This document shows positions 48,251-57,399 of a DNA stretch of 64,000 bases, in pieces. A model generated the notes under the pieces. It was not told where the DNA came from and searched no databases. It saw nothing but the letters and a program-made list of their open reading frames with translations. The number at the start of each line of letters is the position of its first letter. Within the stretch, counting starts at the first letter, position 1. Location of the stretch: assembly GCF_933775445.1 (NCBI RefSeq), contig NC_065876.1:25544001-25608000 (forward strand). The letters are read 5' to 3'. The stretch is from Argentina anserina (Eukaryota > Streptophyta > Magnoliopsida > Rosales > Rosaceae). A program made the translations under genes and the position numbers.

Positions 48251-49318
48251 CTAATCAAAGTCGGGAGTATCCATGGTAGCAACCGGAGGCCGAGCTTTAG
48301 AAGCAAGGGGCTCGGGTGTCGTGGAGATATGGTGAGTCTCGATCTCATGGTCCTCATCCACATGATTCGATTTGGGTTGTAGAAACTTCTTGTAGGCGGA
48401 GTAAGCCTTGATCATCTCTTTGCTAGCGCGACAATCGCGATTAAAGTGCTTGAAGGAGACACATTTGAAGCATGGAGACTTGCCATTATCGGAAGTGGAG
48501 GCATTAGGAGGTGCACGGCCTCCTTGGAGTGTGGGACGGGGACGGCCTCCCCCTGAGGGTGCGGCGCCGCCACCATCACGGGTCCATGTATTGGACCGAG
48601 GCCGAGATCGGCCTTGTTGCCTCCCACCACGAGAGTTGTTATTTTGGTGCTGATATGGGGCGTTCCTTGATTGATTCTTTTGCTTAGGAGCTTTCCCATA
48701 GTTAGCCTGTGGCGTAGAAATTCTTTTAGTGCCAACAGGTCTATTGTTGTTGTTGAGGAGAATCTCAGAATGTCTCTCCTTCTTAGCTAAGAGTGCCATT
48801 AAGTCGGCAAAAGACCGGATCTTCCCTTCCTCTACATGAGTGCGGTACGTATGAGCTTGAACCTCATAGTTGATTGGAAACGTGTCCAATGTCTTATTGA
48901 GAAGATCGAGGTCGGTCTTGATGACACCAACGGTGCCAAGATCGGATTGCAAGCATAGCATATCCTGATTGAAATCATCCACTCTCTTATAGTCCAATAG
49001 ACGGATGTTGTCCCATCTAACGGTCAATTCAGGAAGAAGCTTATCATGAACGTTGTTGTACCGCAAGCGTAGTTTGTCCCATAATTCTTTAGGATCTTTT
49101 ACGTTCAAGTATTGCCTCTTGAGAGTTGCATGGATGTGACGTCTCATAAAGATGAGAGTCTGAGTCTTAGCCATAGGTGGGAAATCAGCAGGAGGGTCGG
49201 CAAACATGCCTTCAATCCCTCGGCTCTCGAACGCGAGTTCCATGTCGGAAACCCAGCGGTGGTATTCCTTTCCTTCTAGATCAAGAAGGCCAAATTCCGG
49301 TCGAGATGGCGATGACAT
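48251..49318 (-). CDS. Copia gag protein
   Basis: This 355-codon frame forms the particle coat that packages element RNA. It opens with the copia gag domain (KEYHRWVSDMELAFESRG near residues 16-33, KDPKELWDKLRLRY near 74-87). A basic Arg/Gly/Asn-rich stretch follows, then one CCHC zinc knuckle, CFKCVSFKHFNRDC (283-296), which binds RNA. It ends at a clean stop 59 residues after the knuckle, without running into protease. The ATG directly follows GTTTGTAG, an acceptor-like site shared with the pol ORF. A GC-rich insert lies just before the knuckle. Confidence 0.92.
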   Translation of the reverse strand: MSSPSRPEFGLLDLEGKEYHRWVSDMELAFESRGIEGMFADPPADFPPMAKTQTLIFMRRHIHATLKRQYLNVKDPKELWDKLRLRYNNVHDKLLPELTVRWDNIRLLDYKRVDDFNQDMLCLQSDLGTVGVIKTDLDLLNKTLDTFPINYEVQAHTYRTHVEEGKIRSFADLMALLAKKERHSEILLNNNNRPVGTKRISTPQANYGKAPKQKNQSRNAPYQHQNNNSRGGRQQGRSRPRSNTWTRDGGGAAPSGGGRPRPTLQGGRAPPNASTSDNGKSPCFKCVSFKHFNRDCRASKEMIKAYSAYKKFLQPKSNHVDEDHEIETHHISTTPEPLASKARPPVATMDTPDFD

Positions 49319-49665
49319 CTACAAACACGAATACAGAATCGATTAGATTCAAGTATAATAGGAATTAGAATGGGTGACGTATATGGTCACAAGAAAAATC
49401 GATGCAAGCGGCGATACTCATGATCGCACCCAAAACAGCGGTGCACTCAGGCGACCACACGAAAATCGATTAACTTCCCTTTCAAAACAATCGTGACTCC
49501 CCCAGGACCGTCACACAGAAAACATCGACCAAGAGGGCAAACTCATCCCTCTATAGTCTCATCGGCGTTATAAGAAAGGCCGGAGTTAAGACAAGAAGAA
49601 GGCTAATAGCGCCCGATATAATATATCTATACGTTCAAAAGCGGGAACGTTTATGAAAAATTTAC
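49319..49665 (-). other. Candidate leader intron of the younger copia element
   Basis: On the minus strand the donor CCAAG|GTAAAT (GT at 49665-49664) and the acceptor GTTTGTAG (AG at 49320-49319) bound 347 bases lying just before the gag ATG. Splicing here is inferred from consensus only. Confidence 0.5.
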
Positions 49666-50048
49666 CTTGGAGGGTTTGTAGTATACGGGAGTAGCTTCTC
49701 TTGAGCGAAGTCCTTGCTTGTGACTTTCACGTCTCTTGCGTGAATATGCGGGAGGAGCAATTTTGAGTGATTTGATGCGGGAACTTGCGGGGCAAAAAGA
49801 TTTCTTTGCGGAGCGAATGCGGAGGAAGCGCTGCGGGGCTGCGGGGCTGCGTGCAGGAGCTGCGGGGCTGCAGGGCTGCGAGGGCAGGGGCTGCGAGGGC
49901 AGGCAGGGGCTGCGAGGGCAGGCAGGGGCTGCGGCGGCGGCAGGAGGATGCGGCGGCAGGAGGCTTGCGGCGGCGGAGGAAGGGAAGAAGAAAAAAATTT
50001 CGGAAGGCTCTAAAATATTCAGGGTTTTAGGGCTTCGTGCTGATAACG
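49666..50048 (-). other. Copia leader with PBS-like site and GC-rich tandem repeats
   Basis: TTATCAGCACGAAG follows the 5' LTR at 50046-50033. Next come repeats of GCTGCGGGG/GAGGGCAGG type (49830-49980), read here in plus orientation. Plus frames 49736-50080 and 49785-50030 are these repeats and not genes. Confidence 0.7.
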
Positions 50049-50233
50049 TGTTTGAGAATGAAATACTTGTATATTATTGAATGATATGAGGGCTTATATA
50101 TAGGCATTTACAACACCACAATCCCGTAGGATTCGGAGTCCTAATCTACTACGGAGATGCTAATCTATCTCCTAACAGGAAACCTATTAGGCTAAGACAC
50201 ACACAAGGGTAGAATAGTAATTCTCCTGAAACA
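50049..50233 (-). repeat. 5' LTR of the younger copia element
   Basis: This 185-bp copy is 180/185 identical to 42925-43109 by direct reading, with TG...CA ends and GTATG outside. Confidence 0.92.
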
Positions 50234-50238
50234 GTATG

Positions 50239-51950
50239 TTTATTTTTCGTGTATGTCTATTTAAAATTTCAGACTGTGAAACTAATAAGTCTCATACTCT
50301 AGCTATCTATAGTTGGTTATACCAGCACAACATGACTTTCATATATTGGACTATGAAGAATTTGAGTACCAACCTCCCCTACAAACCACAAAAGCTCAAC
50401 CATGATCGAATTATACGCCAACATGTTTCATGCACGTAGTTTGGAAGCGTAATTAAAATCTTGAATGACAAAGTAAGGTCTCTAAGGACAAAGAAATTTT
50501 CCAAATACAAACTTGGCATAATAAGGCAATAATAACCCCAAAGCTAAGGGCAATTACTATGAACATGTAGTTTCATACAAACCAAGCAATGACAATTGAT
50601 AATATTGTACCGTGTGAAAAAGGTTTAGGGGATATGACATGAGCAATGAAGTGCCATGTTACAAAAAAGAATATAGAATCATGACAGTACGTTGATTTGA
50701 AAAAGCATAATTAATATTTGAATAACATAACTTGAAAAGAATTTCAATTCAAAACAGCGATAAGAATCTAGCTATGAGATTCCAGACTTTAATTATAGTA
50801 TACCCCCTTAATTTTCTAAGATATTATTGTAATAGCTGATTATGCCCAAAATTTCATTAAATTTATGTATTGAAGTATCTTTGGATTGGACAAGATCTTG
50901 ATGCAATTGTTGACATACAACCAAGGTTATGAATTTTTCTCAACGAATTGAGAACTTTCAAATATTAATATACGTGGTTCGATTTTCAATATTTGACATT
51001 GTAAAGTTTCACATAGAGTAAAACAATTGCATAAAATATTAGTACGACATGAATAACTGATTGCAAAGAAATGCATCATGTGATTCTCAAAAGCAATAGT
51101 ACTGAGGAACAATAGTACTATATACGTGGTCAAAACTAATGATATCAATAAGGATATGTAATTTTTAATCCTTTGGTATTCACAAGGTACATGCCTTATG
51201 GGATGAGAATATCGTTTTATAATTCTATCAAATTAGTCTAAAGAAATTGGGTTTATATTCAATTTTTATGTCCTAACTATGTCCATTGTCACTTTATGTA
51301 ACAAGAGCCAACAAGAGACAATCGAACCATTATACATTTTTAAATGTTTTTATGTCAACGATTTTTTCATGTAAAATGAATAAGTGAGATTACAGTTGAT
51401 TTTCTTTGCATTATCTCTAATGATTGCGGATGTAACATAGTATTAGAGAAGTTTGTATATCCATTTAGCAAGAATATATGCAACTGCTAAATTAAATCCC
51501 CTCACGTAAAAGAAAATGAATTTCAGGATCTTGACATATTTGGGCTTTGACACGTTTCATTGGGACCCCAAGTTGTGATATATGTATCTGTATATTTACG
51601 GAATTACATACATACACTAATATTTTAGATAAATAGAAGCAAGAATAAAAGAAACAAATAATTGTAAAAATCCTAGAAATACAATTTTATGGAGGAATTG
51701 AACAAGTTATTTTATCCCCATATTTCATAGCTCCTCACTGCGGATGAATTGTGAAATGTTTGATGCACAAGTATATGCACTAACTCTATAATATGTTGCT
51801 TATGTCCATTATGATTACATATGTAGAACTAATCATTCAATCCCTATCAACTAAAGCAATAAAGATTGAGACCATCATATGCAAAGGACACATGCATTCT
51901 CATTATGTTTATACATTACATTGAATCCAATGAAAATTATGTGAATTGAT
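50239..51950 (+). other. Decayed gag/protease region of the old copia element
   Basis: It is A/T-rich with no readable domain. By position it should correspond to gag and protease of the outer element. Confidence 0.4.
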
Positions 51951-51954
51951 TCGA

Positions 51955-53470
51955 CCAATTTGCGGACACCTTAAATACTTTATGGTGTTGGTTGATGTGT
52001 CAACATGCTTGTCATGTGTTATTACACCATTCATTACTAAAACAAATGTTGTTTATATTAATTAAAAACCCACTTGGTCGTACGAAAAACAACTATAGTA
52101 ATAGTTTTAATAGTGGTAATGTGCACCAATATTTCTGTTAGGGTAATCTAATTTTTGCAAATACCTCTTATTCATGTATGTCCGGCCATCACTATCATCA
52201 TTGTAGACGAAATTACAATCAATGATATCGAAGGATTTTAAATACTTGAGCTCGCTAGGTTTGACACGGATCTACAATCCTTGCGCCCAACCAAATTAAC
52301 CTATGTGTCAAATTGTGACGCCACATCACATAATGGTGAAACCAATTAATGTGAATAAGTGTTCTTATTGGATACGAGTATCCAGATAGTCTGCTATATT
52401 GCAACCTTGACAAACGATCTTTTTTTCCGCTAGATATGCAGAATATCACTTTGATGAGATAGTCTTTTCGTCGTTAGGGGGAAATAAGAACAAAGAATAT
52501 TCAAGTGGAACGACATGAATTGTCATGGTTTGTCCCCACTGTGTCTCATCTTGATCCCCAAAAATAGCACAAAGTGATGAGATCACAAATATTGGCTGCA
52601 AATATGCTTGCAAGGTTAAATGTTCTAAGAAGAGGACATGACACCACCCAAAAGGAATTGGGCATTGTGTTGCCACCACAGATGGTGGCATGAGGATGCC
52701 ATAAAGTGGCATACATGGTATCACAGGTCGTGGCTCTCCAAGAAAGAGGGGGAGACCACCTTAAGTTTGATATATACTCGATTAAAGGAATAAAGCAAGT
52801 TTGGTACAATCAGATCTACTGATCTATAATCTCAAATCCGCCTCATGAGAATTTCCTGGATTTTTGTTATCACTGGGGGACGCCTAAGATGTTAGAACAA
52901 ATCCTTGAAAATTTAGAGATCTCTACAAATACAAACCACATGAGGATGTTGGATATTGAGTTTTGATATCGAACCATGCTTCATTGAGAAATACCAACGT
53001 AGTAATTTTGGTCTAATGGAAAGAAGCGATCTAGCGTAAACCAATGTTCACTAACAAAGAAATAGGTGTTTGGGCAAGTGAAACCGACACCGCAAGTATA
53101 AACCCTATCATATGTCTTTGTTAGGATGCGTAATGAGAAATAAGAGTTTAGACTCACTTTATGGTGCAAGGTCTCTCACAAACGCACTGGAATCGACTAC
53201 GAAGAGATATTCCCTTGTAAGGGACCACAAAGAGATATTCTCATAATGGATGTCATTGCACTCTACTACCTTATCAGTTTGATAGTTTCCGAAAAACTTA
53301 ATGCAGCTTATGAATATTGAAATAAGATATCTCTATTGGAATCAAAATTAAGAAAGGAATGCAGCTTAAAACATAATTCACACCCAAGAAGTGGCTCTAG
53401 ACCACGTAGCACTACAAAATGAATTGAAACGTTCACGAAGTAAATACTTGATTTGGAATAGGGATCAGAT
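51955..53470 (+). pseudogene. Decayed copia pol of the old element
   Basis: Plus-strand islands match the younger element's proteins: LKYFMVLVDVST (integrase, 51966-52003), YHFDEIVFSSLGG (52440-52485, the integrase C-terminal linker) and, near 53180-53310, GIDYEEIFP, MDVIALYYLISLIVSEKLN (RT fingers). Stops and indels separate them. No catalytic RT motif is readable. Confidence 0.75.
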
Positions 53471-54217
53471 GAATTATGCCATTGCACATTCAATATGGAT
53501 TTGCACAAACTTTAGATAAACTAAAAAAAGATGTCGCTATTGCGAATCCTAAGTCGAGAATGAAAAAGATCTTTGGGAAGATACAATCCCGAAACGGATC
53601 TCGAGGACAGTAATATTGTTGATTAACCATCAATCGGTTTCAGGCACTCTAAAGCTTAAAAGTGAGGCTTCTATAACTTGCATGATCAGTCGATGTCTTT
53701 AAAGATATATCCGTTTTTCGTATAAATGGAAGATTACCAATAAGTGTTGGGAAATGAGATTTCATATACAAGTTCAAAGACGTATTATTGCACTTAATAT
53801 AATATGCAAGACTCGACATCTCATTCGTTGTATAACTTTGTGCCCACACAACAATAATACCTAAAGATTTAGGCTTATTTAGTATATAGTAAAGAGAAAA
53901 CGACATGATGAGAATGAACACTATTCAAGTTGTTGCCAAATATGCGTAAAGAAAATACGTACCAAATGAAATGTTATCAAAGCTCTCATGATTACTGTAA
54001 ATATCAGGGGGAGGTGTAGAAATCAAGGGGAGTCTAGCACATATATATTATTATCAAATGTAATAGGTGCGTTGTGCTCTTTTCCCCTTCGACTAAGGTT
54101 TTATTTTCTCCCACTGGGTTTTTGTTACTTGACAAGATTTTTAATGAGGCAACACTTTGTGCACCATTTTATCTTTAACTCGGCACAATAGAGAGTGTTG
54201 AAGGAAAAACACCATTA

Positions 54218-54396
54218 GTATGTCTTCGCTAAAGTAAATGACGGAATGAGTTAATGACGTTTATGATCAACGGATGTAACGGGTCAATTAGCAATTATGT
54301 AGCCTTAATTACCATTACTTCTATTATAATTATGACCCCTATATAAAGGGGATTATCAATGAAATGAGTAGACCTAATTCCATATTTCCTATAACA
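54218..54396 (+). repeat. 3' LTR of the old copia element
   Basis: It is preceded by a typical copia 3' non-coding stretch (GCGTTGTGCTCTTTTCCCC near 54068) and ends CCTATAACA. About 12 bp differ in length from the left copy. Confidence 0.75.
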
Positions 54397-54835
54397 ATAT
54401 CAATACAGTGTGCATATCATCTTTCGAAAAATATATCAGAGTCAATGCCTACAAATTATATAGCCTTTGAAACTGACATAAAATTTTACTTAATCATCGA
54501 TTGTGGATGATTCTGGATATATTGTTATTAGACAAATTTCATTGAAATGATCAAGAAAGTCTCAATACATTTAGAATAAATGTTGAACTCTTACATCAAT
54601 ATTTCTTTCCCAATCCACGTTCTATGCGCAGTGGATTGAGAAGAACATTTTCTCTTGTTTAAGATTTATGTCGTACGTAGGTGGAAGAAGAGTTTATATT
54701 GATTTTATTTTATTTTATATTTGTGATTTTAATGTCTTTTTTGTCATTATACATGTGTTGACTTTGTCAAGGTTGGTATGAAAAAAGAAGGAGATATATG
54801 TGCTATTTTAGGAGGTATGAATAGAAATTTCCTTT
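54397..54835. repeat. Right half of a split MITE
   Basis: It ends in TTTTAGGAGGTATGAATAG, the complement of the left-half edge at 40871-40890. Confidence 0.45.
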
Positions 54836-55242
54836 TTAATAAAGGCCCTTAAGCCTTCATTAATGAAACTTAAACTCCTGATTAAAAAAGATCTGTAAGA
54901 TGAGTTCCTTTGGCCTTCAAAACGTAGGTGCTTGTGAATATGATCGAGCCGAGACTCCCCACCCAATTATGGTTGAATAGATAGGTTGATTACTCCACCA
55001 ACAAAAGAACAAAAAAATGTACATTTGGAGAGAGGCAATTCATACGAGGCTTCAATCAAGAGTTTATTTTATTTAACATTGATGTGAATCATTAACGACG
55101 TGGTCATCAAGAGAGACAGGCCAGGGAATGAAACAAATAAAATTAATGGGGAGAGCCATCTACTGTATCACTTTCTATATATACAAGTCAAGCTAATTTT
55201 GTTGCCAAAGATTGTATCAAAGATTATGCTGTGTGTTTAGAT
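54836..55242. other. Unassigned sequence
   Basis: No gene or repeat edge was recognised. Confidence 0.4.
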
Positions 55243-55790
55243 CAATGTTGTAAAAATCGGCCGCTGAGGCACTAGGAGGCAGGTCACCATCTCGTTTTTG
55301 CCTATTCGGTCATCCGTGGTGTTTGAGGGATTTGGCGGCTACCTATGCAGTCTTAGGCGGTCCTCGGCAATATGTGATGGTCAAAATCGGTGGACTTTAA
55401 AAAGAAATTAAAATGCAGCAGAAGTATAAGAGAACTTCATGACGAAGATTTTGTTTTGGATGATGACACAGAAGATGAGGAAAGAGAAATATATATTGAG
55501 TTTGAGTCAGATACTGAAGGAATTATGGAAGAATTTGGGGAAGAAGAACTTGAGATTTGGTCTTTCATTTATTTTACAATTTACCTTTTTTCCTATTATT
55601 ATTATATAAACTTGGACTTAAGTTATTTTAGTTTAGACTATTTTAATGTTGAGCATCATTATATATTTTTAATCATATAAATACATGTATATAAATAAAT
55701 AAATATTTAATAATTTAAATTGCCTAAGAGGCCGCCTAGCAGTCTAGGTACTAAGAGGTAGTTATCCACTTAGCGCTTTTTCGAACCTTG
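55243..55790 (+). mobile_element. Small hAT-like element with transposase tail ORF
   Basis: The left end CAATGTTGTAAAAATCGG and the right end, read inward, CCAAGGTTCGAAAAAGCG resemble the CAAGGTTCTAAAAATCG ends of a widespread plant hAT group. Both subterminal regions carry GGCGG/CTAGG motifs (GGCACTAGGAGGC and GGCCGCCTAGC). The plus frame 55390-55680 starts with an acidic tail (ELHDEDFVLDDDTEDEER) like hAT transposase C-termini, then drifts into A/T-rich hydrophobic sequence. No clear 8-bp target duplication was found. Confidence 0.5.
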
Positions 55791-56395
55791 GTTGGATAGA
55801 GGAAAACAATGAGGAATTTAATGAAATTCCAAAAATTTGATATTCTTTCTCATATTTGGGGTGAAATTCCTAGAAAAATGTAAATTCTATAAGAAAAGAT
55901 AAGGGAAATTTGAAGCTTATTTTCCCTGTTTATTTTCCATGATAAATAGATGTCATTCTCAATTCCCAATCTTTTTCCATATAATTCTAAATATTTTTTT
56001 AATTTTAGGGAATAGTATCCAAACAAAAGAATTTTCAATTCTTAGAATTGTATATCACTGAAAATAGAATTCCCATAAAAATAAATTTTCTAGAACCTTG
56101 GTTTGAATAGAGGAAAACAAGAAGGAATTTCATGAAATTCCAAAAATTTGATATTCTTTCTCATGTTTGGGGTGAAATTCTTAGAAAAATGTAAATTCTA
56201 TAAATAAATAAAGATAAGGGGAATTTGAAGTTTGTTTTCCATGATAAATAGATGTCATTATCAATTATCAATCTTTTTCATGTAATTCTAACTATTTTTT
56301 TTATATTTTAGAAAATAGTATCCAAATAAAAGAAATTCTCAATTCTTAAAATTATATATTACTTAAAATAAAATTTCCATCAAAATGAGATTACT
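55784..56395 (+). repeat. Tandem duplication, ~310-bp unit
   Basis: Copies at 55784-56093 and 56094-56395 both begin AACCTTGGTT and share GAAATTCCAAAAATTTGATA and TAGATGTCATT blocks. The unit contains the last bases of the hAT-like element. Confidence 0.85.
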
Positions 56396-56567
56396 CCATT
56401 CAAATACAATATTATTTGCATACATATTCCTTGGAAAAACAACAACTAAGCAAAGTCACATGCCCGGATAGTGACTATGGCTATTATCTGAGGGCATGCT
56501 TATTTCGTTATTTATTTAGTGAGGTTTCGAAATGATCAACCTTTAATGCTCTAGTCACTTTCTCCCT

Positions 56568-56857
56568 GTTGGACAATCGAAGAGAAAAGTAATACCACAG
56601 TCATGGGTAGTTGGGCAATATGATCTATACGGGTATTTGTAATAGTTCTTCTAATGCCATGAGTATATGCAATATGTCTCATTTGATGCAAGCTTTTCAT
56701 TCATCGAACTAGTTGGACAATTGAAGAGAAAATTAATACCACAGTCAGGGGCAGTTGGGCAGTATGATCTATAAAGATAATTGTAATAGTTCTTCTAAAT
56801 TCTAATGCTCAGAGTATATGCAATATGTCCCATTTGATACACGTTTTTCATTCAATA
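56568..56857 (+). repeat. Tandem duplication, 144-bp unit
   Basis: Copies at 56568-56711 and 56712-56857 both begin GTTGGACAAT and share AATACCACAGTCA and CAGTTGGGCA-like blocks. No coding capacity. Confidence 0.85.
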
Positions 56858-57394
56858 AACAGAGCCTAGATGGCCCCAACCCTTTAAAAACCAGAAAACG
56901 AGAGTCTTGCTTCTAGCTCTTCTTTTTGCGGTGGTACTTTTTCCACGATTTCGAACAAAACTCCAAATAAGTTTTATTTGGACATATCACTCTTAGGAAT
57001 TGTTTGGAACGAGATAAAGATATATTCTTTTTGTTGGAATTTGAGTTTGTTTTTGTGAATATTGCTAGCAACTGACGTAGTTAGTAGGTAATTATTTATT
57101 TTCTACCTCTCAACTTTAGATTGTGTACGCAGTGGCGGATCCATGATTAGAAATTTGTCTAGGCTAATTTGAAGTACATTTTTTTTCTTTGTAGATATTT
57201 GATAATAGAAGCACATGCTCAGCAGAGGAATTTTTTCTAAAGGTACTAACAAACGTATAGAAATACGAATCAACGCATGCTAAAACGGTAACAAATAAGT
57301 GGAAAATTCATTGTTTAAAAAAAGAGAATGAAGAAAAAATGGGAGTACAAAGAGAATTAGATATAATTTAGCCAAAGAAAGAGGAAATGTTAAA
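56858..57394. other. Unassigned sequence
   Basis: Near 57132 lies GTGGCGGATCCATGATTAG, similar to GTGGCGGAGCCAGGAAAAC at 63841, probably a shared transposon end. No gene is seen. Confidence 0.4.
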
Positions 57395-57399
57395 TAAAG

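Larger units (their letters stand above)
42925..50233 (-). mobile_element. Younger Ty1/copia element with separate gag and pol ORFs
   Basis: The LTRs are 185 bp (42925-43109 and 50049-50233), TG...CA, with five mismatches, and the 5-bp target GTATG is duplicated (42920-42924 and 50234-50238). On the minus strand the order is 5' LTR, PBS-like TTATCAGCACG, GC-rich leader, gag (49318-48251), a 968-bp non-coding gap, protease-integrase ORF (47282-45318), RT-RNase H ORF (45321-43297), purine tract and 3' LTR. The total is 7,309 bp. Low LTR divergence and long ORFs mark it as the youngest insertion here. Usual plant copia elements have one gag-pol frame, so three ORFs are atypical. Confidence 0.95.
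41261..54396 (+). mobile_element. Old, decayed Ty1/copia element holding a younger one
   Basis: LTR sequences at 41261-41451 and 54218-54396 match over their length (GTATGTCTTCGCTAAA to CCTATAACA). TGTTATCAACAC, a PBS-like sequence, follows the left LTR. Plus-strand pol remnants lie near 51955-53320. The element is cut at 42920-50238 by a minus-strand copia insertion with a GTATG duplication. Without the insert it is about 5.8 kb, normal for copia. The outer 5' edge of the left LTR is unclear. Confidence 0.8.

Noticed and set aside
49736..50080. Plus frames in the copia leader
   Set aside because: Tandem GC-rich leader repeats read as Gly/Ala/Arg; opposite strand to the element.
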